Of a DNA stretch of 64,000 nt, positions 52,848-63,900 are shown piece after piece (the stretch's first letter is position 1; each line of letters begins with the position of its first letter). The notes below the pieces were generated by a model. That model was not told the DNA's origin and made no database searches. It saw only the letters and a program-made list of their open reading frames with translations. The position numbers and the translations under genes are program-made. The stretch spans positions 3,286,001 through 3,350,000 of the forward strand of contig CBDDLL010000001.1 of NCBI GenBank assembly GCA_965230625.1, in the 5' to 3' direction. The stretch comes from Saccharicrinis sp965230625 (GTDB taxonomy: Bacteria > Bacteroidota > Bacteroidia > Bacteroidales > Marinilabiliaceae).

Positions 52848-54245
52848 ATGGAATTACCATTTGCAGAATCATATAAAATTAAGATGGTTGAACCCATCAG
52901 GAGAAGTTCAAGAGAAGAACGCGAACGTTGGATAAAAAAAGCAGGTTATAACCTATTTAATTTAAAAAGTAATCAAGTCTTTATCGATTTACTTACTGAT
53001 AGTGGAACAGGAGCAATGAGTGATCGTCAATGGGCAAGTATGATGCTTGGGGATGAAAGTTATGCGGGAGCTTCATCATATTACAACTTAAAACAAGCTA
53101 TAAAAAGTATTTTAGGTTTTGATTATTTTTTACCCACTCATCAAGGACGTGCTGCAGAAAATGTATTGTTTTCAACCCTGGTTTCTGAAGGGAATGTAGT
53201 ACCAGGTAATACTCATTTTGATACTACAAAAGGTCATATCGAGTTTAGAAAAGCTAACGCAATAGATTGTACAATTGACGAGGCATTTGATACCACTGTT
53301 TATCACCCTTTTAAAGGTAACCTTGATTTAAACAAGCTTGAATCTGTTTATTTAAAATACCCAAAGGAACAGATTCCGATGACGATTGTTACCGTAACTT
53401 GTAACTCATCGGGAGGGCAACCTGTTTCAATGGAGAATTTACGAGAGGTATATGAGTTGAGTAAAAAGTATGGTATTCGCGTAATTTTTGACTCAGCTAG
53501 ATTTGCAGAAAATGCCTATTTTATTAAAATGCGAGAACAGGGGTATGCTGATAAAACCATTAAAGAAATTGTCGCAGAAATGTATTCCTATGCTGATGGA
53601 ATGACCATGAGCAGTAAAAAAGATGCTATTGTTAATATGGGTGGTTTTATTGCTCTTAAAGAGGAAGAGGTATTTAAAAAAGCTTGTCAGTTTAATATTA
53701 TTTACGAAGGATTTATTACTTACGGAGGGATGTCTGGCAGGGATATGAATGCTTTGGCTCAAGGTTTAGATGAAGGGACTGAGTTTGACTATTTGGAAAC
53801 AAGAATTAAACAGATAGCATATTTAGGTAATAAGTTAAAAGAGTTTGGTGTGCCTGTACAGGAGCCATTTGGTGGGCATGCTATATTTGTTGATGCTAAA
53901 AGGTTTTTACCTCATATACCAGTAGAGCAATATGTAGCACAAACATTAGCTATTGAATTATATAAAGAAGCAGGGGTGAGAGGAGTTGAGATTGGAACGC
54001 TTTTGGCTGATAGAGATCCGGTTACGAGAGAAAATCGCTATCCAAAACTGGAACTTCTACGTTTGGCCATTCCTCGTAGAGTTTATACTAATAATCATAT
54101 GGATGTAATTGCCGTAGCACTTAAAAATGTTTATGACAGGAGAGAAGAAATTAAAACAGGATATAAGATTATAGATGAAGCCCCTATTCTTAGACATTTT
54201 ACAGTAGAATTAGCACCAGTTGAAAGTGTAGATGTAAAAGTGTGA
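52848..54245 (+). CDS. tnaA: Tryptophanase
   Basis: 465 residues, the family length. Start MELPFAESYKIKMVEPIRR follows tryptophanase. Key blocks: FIDLLTDSGTGAMSD, PTHQGRAAEN, FDSARFAENAYF, and the PLP Lys in SSKK258DAIVNMGG. At the site that separates it from tyrosine phenol-lyase (Arg381 there, in S-M-E-R-G) this protein has V380-E-I382-G, as in tryptophanase. It cleaves tryptophan to indole, pyruvate and ammonia in the cytoplasm. No tryptophan permease is adjacent. Ends in a strong GCAA-loop terminator. Confidence 0.94.
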   Translation: MELPFAESYKIKMVEPIRRSSREERERWIKKAGYNLFNLKSNQVFIDLLTDSGTGAMSDRQWASMMLGDESYAGASSYYNLKQAIKSILGFDYFLPTHQGRAAENVLFSTLVSEGNVVPGNTHFDTTKGHIEFRKANAIDCTIDEAFDTTVYHPFKGNLDLNKLESVYLKYPKEQIPMTIVTVTCNSSGGQPVSMENLREVYELSKKYGIRVIFDSARFAENAYFIKMREQGYADKTIKEIVAEMYSYADGMTMSSKKDAIVNMGGFIALKEEEVFKKACQFNIIYEGFITYGGMSGRDMNALAQGLDEGTEFDYLETRIKQIAYLGNKLKEFGVPVQEPFGGHAIFVDAKRFLPHIPVEQYVAQTLAIELYKEAGVRGVEIGTLLADRDPVTRENRYPKLELLRLAIPRRVYTNNHMDVIAVALKNVYDRREEIKTGYKIIDEAPILRHFTVELAPVESVDVKV

Positions 54246-54276
54246 ATTATGTAAATTATAGTATTGGTGGATATGG

Positions 54277-54304
54277 GAGAGGTAGCAATACCTCTCTTTT
54301 TTTT
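54277..54304 (+). terminator. tnaA terminator with GNRA tetraloop
   Basis: GAGAGGTA - GCAA - TACCTCTC: perfect 8-bp stem, GCAA loop, then a run of T residues, 32 bases after the stop. Confidence 0.93.
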
Positions 54305-54397
54305 ATGAAAAAAACAAGGCAGTAAGCTTAAATATGGATAAAATTAAGTTTATTTGCACGCGATTAAATATTGTTAAAAACTCGAAATTAGAATATC

Positions 54398-55966
54398 ATG
54401 ATGACCAAACTAAACCTAATCTTACTTTCATTACTTTTCTTTCAAATTTCTAAAGCACAAACCAAGGACTTTAACCTTTCTGATTATAAACTTCCTAATC
54501 TTGCAAGAAGAACTTTAGACTTTAAATTTGGATTAACTGAAAATTTTACATCTTATAATTTTCCAGGAGAGACAAATGTTAGCTATTACAATAACGCCCA
54601 ATATGCAGGTAAAAGAAGAAATAATTCATTTAATTCAAACTTTGAGCTAACTTATAAACGTTATTTAAATAAGAGAAATCTGCAAAGAAATACATTGTTT
54701 GCTTTACGAAACGACATTCGTATGAATTCAGATAAAATAAACTACGAACCAGAAGAAAACTATAAGTATAAATCAAATGGGAATAATTTTAATCCTTTTC
54801 TTAACTATGAGTTAATTAATAGAAATTATTTTAATGGTGAAAGTTTTATTGAAACAGATGTAAATTTAACATTTGATGTACAAAATGGTAAAAATAAATT
54901 AGAATCAATAGGAAACGATTATCGCCAAACTCTAAATACTAAACAAAAGGATCATCATATAAATTTCGAATTACCTCTAAAGATCGGAAAGGGGAGAGTA
55001 GAGCAGGTTCAGGATGCTCGTCATGCTGTTTATTTGTTAGATGAGCTTTCAAAAATAGATAAGGTAAAAACAAATTATAACAACAAAGACATAATAAAAT
55101 TATCAAAATTTATATCGGAACTTAAGAATAAACGATTTTTTGATAGTAGGATAAGAAGAAGATATGAGTATGCAGCTTTAGATTCTTTTTTTACAGCAAA
55201 CAATTATTTAGTCGATTCGGATATTGAGTATTTCTCAACGTTATCGGATTTTTGGATATATGGAGGTAACCCTATAAGAGAGAGCGGAAAACGAACCTCG
55301 TTAGTATTTTTACCAAGCTATAACTACGATTTTTATAAAGAAGAGGAAGATGAAGAAAGAATTCAAAGCTCAAGTAAATATACAGGTAACGAAATAGAGA
55401 AGAATAGACTTAATATTTTTAGTTTTATAGGAGGTGTTGAGTATGTAAAAGAAAAACCAATTAATTTGTATTGGCAAAATAGTATTTCGGCTTATGCATA
55501 TGGAGGATTATTTTTTGGTAACTTATTAAACGAGTATGAGGATGACACGGCTGATAAGTATGATCAAGATATTAATAATGCAAATGTTCAACTGTCGTAT
55601 AATCAAACATTTGGTTTTTATCCTAATTCACGTACAAATTTTCTTTTTGGATACTCTGGAGATTTTATTCAGATCTTTAAAAATAATGATGATGAAAAAT
55701 TAAGTTTTGATGCTAAGGGGTTTCGTTTGGCATTAAACGCCTCAGCATATTATTATATTTCTCCTCAATTAAGGATAATGGGAGAATGTACTGTTTTTCA
55801 TTATTGGCAAGACTCTGAAGAGCATAATTTTATAGATTTCGATAATCCAGATTCTAGTTATGCATTAAATGGAAATTTTGATTCATATTCATATCCAGAT
55901 TCACACTATAGAGAAAAGCAGTTTAGTAGCTCTTTTCGCGTGAACTTAGTTTATAGCTTTTTTTAG
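54398..55966 (+). CDS. Putative outer-membrane beta-barrel protein
   Basis: 522 residues. Signal peptide MMTKLNLILLSLLFFQISKAQ, then an Asn/Tyr-rich body with alternating aromatic strands (INFELPLKIGKGR, FRLALNASAYYYISPQLRIMGECTV split by short turns) and a C-terminal strand ending VNLVYSFF, typical for outer-membrane insertion. Not a recognised family and without a plug domain. Only 30 bases separate it from the DUF2809 gene, so the two may be co-transcribed. Confidence 0.7.
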   Translation: MMTKLNLILLSLLFFQISKAQTKDFNLSDYKLPNLARRTLDFKFGLTENFTSYNFPGETNVSYYNNAQYAGKRRNNSFNSNFELTYKRYLNKRNLQRNTLFALRNDIRMNSDKINYEPEENYKYKSNGNNFNPFLNYELINRNYFNGESFIETDVNLTFDVQNGKNKLESIGNDYRQTLNTKQKDHHINFELPLKIGKGRVEQVQDARHAVYLLDELSKIDKVKTNYNNKDIIKLSKFISELKNKRFFDSRIRRRYEYAALDSFFTANNYLVDSDIEYFSTLSDFWIYGGNPIRESGKRTSLVFLPSYNYDFYKEEEDEERIQSSSKYTGNEIEKNRLNIFSFIGGVEYVKEKPINLYWQNSISAYAYGGLFFGNLLNEYEDDTADKYDQDINNANVQLSYNQTFGFYPNSRTNFLFGYSGDFIQIFKNNDDEKLSFDAKGFRLALNASAYYYISPQLRIMGECTVFHYWQDSEEHNFIDFDNPDSSYALNGNFDSYSYPDSHYREKQFSSSFRVNLVYSFF

Positions 55967-55996
55967 AAATATTTTAATCCATAAACAAGGTTTGTA

Positions 55997-56365
55997 ATGT
56001 TGAAAAGACGTATTGCAATCTTTATTCTTTCAATTTTAGTTGGTTTATTATCAAGGTCAGAGTTGATAGAACTTCCTGAAATTGTAGATACTTACATAGG
56101 TGATATAATATGGGCTTTTATGGTATATTGGTTATTTGCCATAATATTTGTTCGTAGATCTTTGAAGTATATTCTGATCATATCTTTTGTTTTTTCCTTT
56201 TTAATAGAGATTAGTCAACTATATCATGCCGAATGGATTGATACAATAAGAGGAATATGGATTTTTGCATTGGTACTTGGTCATGGATTCTTATGGAGTG
56301 ACCTCATTTGTTACTCAATGGGTATCTTATTAGGGTATTTTGTTGAAAGAAGGTTTGTTAAATAA
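55997..56365 (+). CDS. DUF2809 membrane protein
   Basis: 122 residues, four membrane helices. LVGLLSRSELIELPEIVDTYIGD then IIWAFMVYWL, and a later SFLIEISQLYHAEWID, match DUF2809 (S-R...P..V..Y.GD.LWA.MVY). Related by pattern to VanZ-like small membrane proteins. Function is unknown. Start by ATG at 55997, 30 bases after the barrel gene. Confidence 0.82.
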   Translation: MLKRRIAIFILSILVGLLSRSELIELPEIVDTYIGDIIWAFMVYWLFAIIFVRRSLKYILIISFVFSFLIEISQLYHAEWIDTIRGIWIFALVLGHGFLWSDLICYSMGILLGYFVERRFVK

Positions 56366-56563
56366 CCAAAGAACCTAATTATTTTGATATTATCCATAGG
56401 TAATTATTATACCTATTAATCTCACCATAGAAAAACATTGTTATTTCAGAGTAGTGCTTTATTATAGCCGTTGAAAGGATTTTTAGCTTATTAAATTGTT
56501 ATCTTTTTGTAATTCATTCAACAAAGAAATATTGCTCTTGTTATATACCAAAACCATTTTGTT

Positions 56564-57964
56564 ATGAAAAGTTTGGTGTTTATAATTGGAGTTCTATTTG
56601 TTGAACTCCTTGTATCATGTCAGATAAAACAAGAAAATAACGCAATTCTAGAGTCCTCGAATGCGGAAGAGATTTTTAATAATTATTGTTTAGGATGTCA
56701 TAACGATAAAAAATCTTCACTTGTTAATAGAAAATGGCTTTGGGGTAGTAGTAAAGAAGATTTATTTAAAAGTATAAAACATGGTAGGGTTGCTCATGGT
56801 ATGCCATCATTCAAAAATGGGTTAAGTGATACAATCATTTATTCCTTGGTTGACTATATTTTGGAGTTAAAGGAGATGGTTCCGATAGTGGATGATTATA
56901 ATAATTTGGATATAGAAATTAGTCAGTCACTTAAATTTAGAGTAGATACTATAGTATCAGAATTAGATGTTCCTTGGGGGCTAGAGTTTCTGCCTAATGG
57001 AGAGTTACTTATTTCGGAGCGTGATGGAGAGTTGATCAGATTTACTAAGGATAAACGATTAGAAAAAATAAACGGACTTCCACCTATTAAAGCTTTTGGG
57101 CAAGGAGGACTGTTGGATTTAGAGTTGCATCCGGACTTTATAAATAACGGATGGTTGTATTTTGCTTATTCTTCTCCTAATGAGAAAAATAATAATATTT
57201 GCAATACAGCTATTATGCGAGCTCGCTTAAATGGTAATCAGCTTACTAATAAGGAACTTATTTTTAAAGCACAACCAGAAACAAATAAAAGATATCATTT
57301 TGGTTGCAAACTTGAGTTTGATAAAGAAGGGTATTTATATTTTTCTGTAGGAGATAGGGGTAGCAGGGATCAACATCCACAATATTTAGATAACGATTGT
57401 GGTAAGATACATCGTATTTATGATGATGGCAGGATACCTGAAGATAATCCTTTTGTGAATATGAAAGGAGCTAAACCAAGTATTTATTCTTATGGACATC
57501 GTAATCCCCAAGGAGTTTGTATGCATCCCGAAACAGGTATGATTTGGACTGATGAACATGGTCCCAAGGGAGGAGACGAGATTAACTTGATTGAAGCAGG
57601 TAAGAATTATGGTTGGCCTGTTATTTCGTATGGTATTAATTATAATGGTACCAAATTTACTAACGATACAGCTAAAGCAGGAATGGAACAACCCATTATA
57701 TATTGGGTTCCTTCAATTGCACCCTGTGGGATGACTTTTGTAAAAGGAGATAGATATCCTGCCTGGAAGAATAATATATTAACAGGATCATTGCGGTTTG
57801 AATACTTACACCGATGTGTGCTGGAAGGAGATAAAGTTGTACATCAGGAAAAATTATTGGAGGGTATTGGCAGGGTTAGAAATGTAGAAATGAGCCCGGA
57901 TGGATACATATATGTGGCTATTGAAAAGCCTGGAAAAATATTGAAAATTATTCCTTTAGAGTAA
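56564..57964 (+). CDS. Cytochrome c - PQQ-type sugar dehydrogenase fusion lipoprotein
   Basis: 466 residues. Lipoprotein signal (LLVSC, Cys19). Cytochrome c domain about 30-105: heme site C42-L-G-C45-H46, distal Met probably M80 (HGM80PSF). Then a glucose/sorbosone dehydrogenase beta-propeller, 120-466: LDVPWGLEFLPNG, ISERDGELI, FGQGGLLDLELHPDF, YSYGHRNPQG, DEHGPKGGDEINL and GKNYGWPVISYG. These are the marks of soluble PQQ aldose dehydrogenases such as YliI. Electrons likely pass from PQQ to the attached heme, then to the respiratory chain. PQQ synthesis genes are not here. Confidence 0.87.
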   Translation: MKSLVFIIGVLFVELLVSCQIKQENNAILESSNAEEIFNNYCLGCHNDKKSSLVNRKWLWGSSKEDLFKSIKHGRVAHGMPSFKNGLSDTIIYSLVDYILELKEMVPIVDDYNNLDIEISQSLKFRVDTIVSELDVPWGLEFLPNGELLISERDGELIRFTKDKRLEKINGLPPIKAFGQGGLLDLELHPDFINNGWLYFAYSSPNEKNNNICNTAIMRARLNGNQLTNKELIFKAQPETNKRYHFGCKLEFDKEGYLYFSVGDRGSRDQHPQYLDNDCGKIHRIYDDGRIPEDNPFVNMKGAKPSIYSYGHRNPQGVCMHPETGMIWTDEHGPKGGDEINLIEAGKNYGWPVISYGINYNGTKFTNDTAKAGMEQPIIYWVPSIAPCGMTFVKGDRYPAWKNNILTGSLRFEYLHRCVLEGDKVVHQEKLLEGIGRVRNVEMSPDGYIYVAIEKPGKILKIIPLE

Positions 57965-58001
57965 TACAAAACATTGGCAGTAGAATATTAGGAAGATATA
58001 A

Positions 58002-58541
58002 ATGGGTAAGAGAATTGCTATTTTAAGAGGTATTAATGTAGGTGGTAAACGCAAAATACTAATGTCAGACTTAAAAGACTTGTTTCTGACTTTAGGTTTT
58101 ACCAATGTGAAAACATATATACAAAGCGGGAATATAGTTTTTAATTCTCTAAATGGTTTCGCCGATGTAGAAATTGAGAGTAAAATAGAACAAGCTATTT
58201 TCAATAAATATGGGTTTGATGTACCAACTGTTGTTAGATCTATTAATCAGCTGGAGCAGGCTATAGCAAAGAATCCATTTTATAAAGAAGAGAATTATAT
58301 TGAACAACTTCATCTTACTTTTTTAAAGGAAAAACCAGCAGAAGCAAAGCTTAAAGGAATTGCAGAGTTTAATTATGAACCAGATGATTTCTTTATTGAT
58401 GATATGCATATTTACATTTTTTGTAACGGAAAATATCATCAATCAAAACTTACAAATAACTTTTTTGAATCAAAATTAAAAGTGTCAGCAACTACCAGAA
58501 ATTGGAAAACTGTTTTAAAGCTTTTGGAATTGGGTAAGTAA
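58002..58541 (+). CDS. DUF1697 protein
   Basis: 179 residues. Opens RIAILRGINVGGKRKILMSD-L and continues VKTYIQSGNIVFNS, which is the DUF1697 signature; later KLKVSATTRNWKT(V) closes it, also typical. Cytoplasmic, ferredoxin-like fold in known structures, function not established. It lies 37 bases after the cytochrome-PQQ gene; an accidental pairing is as likely as a functional one. Confidence 0.9.
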   Translation: MGKRIAILRGINVGGKRKILMSDLKDLFLTLGFTNVKTYIQSGNIVFNSLNGFADVEIESKIEQAIFNKYGFDVPTVVRSINQLEQAIAKNPFYKEENYIEQLHLTFLKEKPAEAKLKGIAEFNYEPDDFFIDDMHIYIFCNGKYHQSKLTNNFFESKLKVSATTRNWKTVLKLLELGK

Positions 58542-58634
58542 TCAGGATTTAATTTATATAAGAATATTCAGTATCAAGATTAAATAAAACTTCTAACAAA
58601 AAGTTAAATTTTAGTTGCTTTGGAGATTTTTTGA

Positions 58635-60704
58635 ATGGGAACAATATTTTTTAAACAGAAAACCTTAAAACTAATCAGTTTAGTATACATATTTTGTATT
58701 CCTATTTATGGGCAAAATAATAATCTCACTGAGGAAGAAGATTCGATAAAGACATCATTGGGACATCAAAAACTGGATGAAATAACAGTACAAGCTCCTA
58801 TCTCTATTACTTCATTTCTAAAATGGCCGGGTAGTTATTCAAAGCTGGATGCCTTAAAAATAGAACAAGGAAATAGTTTTAATTTATATGAGCAATTGAA
58901 TAAAGTACCAGGTGTAAATATGCAGCAAGGTACTTTGAGTACAAATAGGATAACAATACGTGGAATAGGTTCGCGTACGCCATACCACACAAGCAGGATA
59001 AAAGCATATTGGGGAGATATTCCTTTAACAGATGGAGACGGAGCGACATCCATTGAAGATATAGGTTTAAATGATATAGCGAATATCCATATAATTAAAG
59101 GAGCATCTTCTTCGTTATATGGGGCTGGTATGGGAGGAGCTATACTAATAGATCCATTTTTGGACGATTCCTTACTAAATTTAACTACCATTAAAAGTGA
59201 AGTTGCAAGCTTTAATGCTTTCTCGAACCATGCCAATGTAAATTGGAAGTGTGAAAAATCAGGTAATTACTCTATAGTTGGAGGAGTTATTAATTCAAAA
59301 GGTTATCGGGAAAATAGTAATTATAACAGGTACAATGTTACCTTTAAAGGTAAACAACGTTTAGGAAACAATTACCTTAAATTTTTATACAACTACACGC
59401 ATCTAAATGGAGAAATTCCGAGCTCATTAAATAAAACAGATTTTAAACGAAATCCTCAAAAGGCAGCATTTACTTGGAAAAATATTGGTGGTTATGAGGA
59501 ATCCTGGCGAAATATTTTGGGATTGAGTTGGATATCGACATTAGGCAATATGGGAATTAATTCATTAACTGTTTTTGGAAAACAAGGTAATATTGATGAG
59601 CTTCGTCCATTTAATCGTTTAAAAGAAGGAAGAATTTCTATTGGCTTGAGGGAGAAATTAACATATACTGCAGGTGATTTACATGTAGATGTGGGAACTG
59701 AACTAATGTTAGAGGATAATAATGCTTCTTATTATACTGTAGAGGAAAATAATGTTGGTAAATTAATAAATCGAGTTAGCTATAAAAGAAGCTATTACAA
59801 TATTTTTGCATTGGCAGAATATACTTTTTCTAATAATTGGCTAATACAAGGATCTTTAAATATTAATCGTACTAAATATGAAGTAGATGATGATAATACT
59901 AAGGAGTCTTATAATTATCCATGGATAGCTTCTCCTCGGTTAGGAGTAAACTATAAGAATGGTAGTACTAATTTATTTGCAGCCGTTGGTCATGGATTCT
60001 CAGTGCCATCAACCGAAGAATCCCAAATGCCTGATGGATCTTTTAATATGGATATAAAACCCGAAGAAGGATGGAATTACGAAGTAGGAGCTAGATACCA
60101 GAGTATAAATAATGGATGGAATGCAGATGTTACTTTTTATCTGATGAGGATGAAGAATCTGCTTGTAACAGAAAGGGATGAGATAGATCAGTTTTATGGT
60201 AAGAATGCTGGGAAAACTAGTCATTTAGGATTGGAGTTGACTATTAATGGAAATGTTTATCAACAGTCGGAAAAAAGGAAGGTGGATATGTCGGTTAATT
60301 ATTTCACTTCGCAAAATAAGTTTGTAAGTTTTGTTGATGATGGAAATGATTATAAAAGCAATTTTCTTCCGGGGATTCCTTCAGAAATCTTATCTACTGA
60401 TATTTTAATATGGATTAAACCAATAAAAGCAATTTTCAATTACAAAAGTTTCGGAAGCCAGTTTCTGAATGATTCTAATACAAAAAGATATTCTTCTTAT
60501 CATAAAATATCTGCAAAACTAGAATTGTATAATAAATGGAGAAAAACCAGAGTAAAATTTTACATTGGAATAGATAATATTTTTGACATAAATTATGCTT
60601 CAATGATAGTAGTGAATGCAAAGGCTTTTGGAGATAGTCAACCTCGTTATTATTACCCTGGTTTACCTTTTAATGTGTTTGGAGGAGTTCAAATGAGTTT
60701 ATAG
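58635..60704 (+). CDS. TonB-dependent outer-membrane receptor
   Basis: 689 residues. Signal region about 10-28 (LISLVYIFCIPIYGQ), a TonB-box-like L-D-E-I-T-V-Q-A near 48-55, plug domain about 55-180 (LYEQLNKVPGVNMQQG, ITIRGIGSRTPYHTSRIKAY, IIKGASSSLYGAGMGGAIL) and a barrel with NIFDINYAS near its end. The short form without a carboxypeptidase-like extension and the R-I-K-A-Y-W-G-D plug segment resemble siderophore or iron-citrate receptors. The substrate is not certain. A histidine kinase gene follows, 199 bases away. Confidence 0.9.
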   Translation: MGTIFFKQKTLKLISLVYIFCIPIYGQNNNLTEEEDSIKTSLGHQKLDEITVQAPISITSFLKWPGSYSKLDALKIEQGNSFNLYEQLNKVPGVNMQQGTLSTNRITIRGIGSRTPYHTSRIKAYWGDIPLTDGDGATSIEDIGLNDIANIHIIKGASSSLYGAGMGGAILIDPFLDDSLLNLTTIKSEVASFNAFSNHANVNWKCEKSGNYSIVGGVINSKGYRENSNYNRYNVTFKGKQRLGNNYLKFLYNYTHLNGEIPSSLNKTDFKRNPQKAAFTWKNIGGYEESWRNILGLSWISTLGNMGINSLTVFGKQGNIDELRPFNRLKEGRISIGLREKLTYTAGDLHVDVGTELMLEDNNASYYTVEENNVGKLINRVSYKRSYYNIFALAEYTFSNNWLIQGSLNINRTKYEVDDDNTKESYNYPWIASPRLGVNYKNGSTNLFAAVGHGFSVPSTEESQMPDGSFNMDIKPEEGWNYEVGARYQSINNGWNADVTFYLMRMKNLLVTERDEIDQFYGKNAGKTSHLGLELTINGNVYQQSEKRKVDMSVNYFTSQNKFVSFVDDGNDYKSNFLPGIPSEILSTDILIWIKPIKAIFNYKSFGSQFLNDSNTKRYSSYHKISAKLELYNKWRKTRVKFYIGIDNIFDINYASMIVVNAKAFGDSQPRYYYPGLPFNVFGGVQMSL

Positions 60705-60903
60705 GGAGCATCAATTTTTCGAATTCGTACTCTTTAATAGAATATTGTACTGTTAAATAATGTCTATATTAAAACGTGGATGTTTAATTATATTTTAAGT
60801 AATTAAGCATTGTTTTGCCTTTCATTTTTATTAACATTTTTTTTAATAATTAACTGTAACCACGTAAAAGGTTAGATCGTAAGCATTTATTTAAAAGAGT
60901 TGT

Positions 60904-63900
60904 ATGTATTTAAATTTTAAGCAAACCATCTTATTAATACTATTATTTAATCTGTCATATAACATTTTTGGGCAATCTCCATATGGTCATTATAGCTACT
61001 ATGGAAGAGAAGAGGGCCTTCATCATACATATATTAGATCGATATACGAAGATAAAAAAGGATTTGTGTGGTTATGTTCGTCAGAAGGGCTTATGAGATG
61101 GGATGGGATGTCATTTGAACTGTTTGGAAAAAGTCAAACTGATTCGAGTCAAATTATAGATAGTGATATTACATGTATTGTTCAGGATGAGAACGACTAT
61201 ACATTTTGGATAGGTACATCTATAAGTTGTATAACTAGCTTCGATGTAGAAAAAGGACATTATAAAAATTATCAACCAAAAGATTTTCCAAAAGATTTAT
61301 TTAAGAGAATAGAAATAACTGCTATACAACAGATTGAACCAGGTAAATTTATTGTGGGCACCAAACATCAAGGATTATATTTTTTCACTCCTTACGAAGA
61401 GAAGAAATTCTCAAAAATGAATTTTACCTTTAAAGAAAGCAAAATCATACATAAAATTGAAAAGGGAGAAAAGTATATTTGGGTAGGAACGAACAAAGGA
61501 ATATTAAAGTTAACGTTAAAAGGAGAATTTGTTGATAGATATAGTTTTACAGATAAAAAAGACTTAAACGGACAAAAATGTGTTTTTTGGAAGGTAAAGG
61601 TTTTAATTGAGGATGGAGATGACCATTTTTTATTTTTTGTTGGAAAAAAGATTATAAGGTTTAACAAGAAAGATGGTAGTATTAAATTAGTTGCAGAGCT
61701 TCCAGTTAAAAACATTATAAAAGATATTGAAACAGATAAAGATAATAACATCTGGGTATCTGTAGTCGACAATGGAATATTCTTCTACGATAGATTAAAT
61801 AAACATTTAGCAAAAAGCAATTGTCACTATAAACAAGTTCTTGATATAAATTTTCTTAAAAATCAGGATATAATGCTCATAGGAGCAAAACGAGGATTAT
61901 CTAAGTACAATAGCAACTTTTCAAATTTTAAACAATACAAAATATCCAATTTAACCAATAATATCTCAAGCTCTGTATTTGCTATTTGTAAAGATTCAAG
62001 AAACGAATTATGGTTTCATACTCATAGCGGATTCTTTCATATAAAGGATATAAATAAAAAACACTCTGCAGAAAAGATAGATTTAAAAACTAAAGTATAC
62101 CAAATAGTTGAAGATGGTTGGGGTAATATGTGGTTTATTACCAGAAATGGATTACACAAGTATGATTATAGAAAGAAGAAGTATTTTCATTTTCCTCACA
62201 TTGTAGACAGTAATGAGGGAAATAAAAAGAATAAGATTACAAGGGCATTAATTAATGATTCTAAAATATGGATTGGAGGTAGTGGAAATCTATTATTATT
62301 TGATATAGAGAAAGAAACTAGTCAGGTTTATCAGTTTCCTTCTAATATTATTGATATTGAATGTGAGTTAGTAAATTCTCTTATAATGAGTAAAGATTCA
62401 TCTTCGATTTGGATAACCACCCATTCAGATAAAATTTTCAAATTTGATATAAAGAGAAAAAAATTTGATATCATATCGTTGTCAAAATATCAATCGTTTA
62501 GAGATAATCCAGGTTACATTTTAAATGCCATTCAGGATACAATTGGAAGGCTTTGGTTACCTACTTTTGGGGCGGGACTTTTAGCATATAATCCTAATGA
62601 TAGTACTTTATCGTATGAATTGGCTGAAAATAAACTTGAAAATAATGTTTATGCAATAGAAGAAGATAACCAAAATAACATTTGGGTGTCTACTAACTTT
62701 GGATTAACAAAAGTAAATCCATATACTAAAGAGGTTGTTAATTATACCCGTGCGGATGGTGTATTATGTGATGAATTTAACGAAAGATCTAGTTATAAAA
62801 ATAATGATGAATCTATTCTTTTTGGTGGTATTGATTGGATTGTTGAATTTAATCCGACAGAAATTAAAAGAAATGAATATGATGCTCCGGTTTATGTAAA
62901 AGCATGGACTATAGAACATAATACTTTAAAACATCAAAAGGATTTTAATGAAGAAATTAATCATATATACGATAAACAAATTGTATTAGATAAACCTACA
63001 GGTCAAATTAAGTTTTATACTTCGGTACTTGACTTTGCACATCCAAAGTATAATAAAATAAAGTGGAAACTTAAGGGGTATGATAAAGAATGGCATATTG
63101 ATTATGCTAAGGTACCAATTATTTATCCCAAATTACCACCAGGAAAGTATACTCTATTGTTAAAAGGATTAAACGCAGATGGACACTTATCCGAGCAAAC
63201 AGATTATGTAAACATAAAAGTTAAGGCGAGATTTTATGAAACACTCTATTTTAAGATTGCGCTTATTGCATTTATAATACTAATAGTTTTCATAATTTTT
63301 AAACGAGTTATTAATTCGCATCAAAGCAAAGAGTTAAAGTTAGCTAAGGCTGTGGATGGAAAAACAAAAGAGCTTGTTATTGCTAACAATAAGTTGGCTA
63401 GGTCGTTTGAGCAGTTGGAATGGTCGCACGAAGAAATATTAAATCAAAAAACAGAGTTAGAAATTCATAGGAATAATCTTGAAGAAATTGTGCGGGCACG
63501 AATCATGGATTTGGAAGTTGCTAAAAATAAAGCAGAAAGATCGGACATGCTAAAATCAACTTTTTTAGCAAACCTATCTCACGAAATCAGGACACCTATG
63601 AATGCAATAATGGGATTTAGTATTTTGCTTGATGCTTTAGATCATAATGAAACAGAGCAACGAAAAGAAGCAATTGCATCCATCAATACAAATGGTAGGA
63701 AGCTATTAAGAATCATTCATGACATTGTTGATATTTCCAAAATGGAGTCGGAAAATTTACAAATTAATTTGAAAGATGTATGCTTAAATAACATGATTAA
63801 GAGTGTTTTAAGTAAGTATAACTCAAATAATGTCGAGTTTAGGAAGAACTTGGAAATAGATGGAGGAAAAAGTGCTTTTGTATCTGATGAAGAGCGTCTT

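Noticed and set aside
52848..54245. Tyrosine phenol-lyase
   Set aside because: The discriminating Arg is replaced by Ile (V-E-I-G), as in tryptophanase.
58835..59236. 133-codon minus-strand ORF
   Set aside because: Antisense to the plug domain of a clear TonB receptor; no family resemblance.
61392..61772. 126-codon minus-strand ORF
   Set aside because: It lies fully antisense to the long open frame of the propeller kinase, whose domains account for the region.
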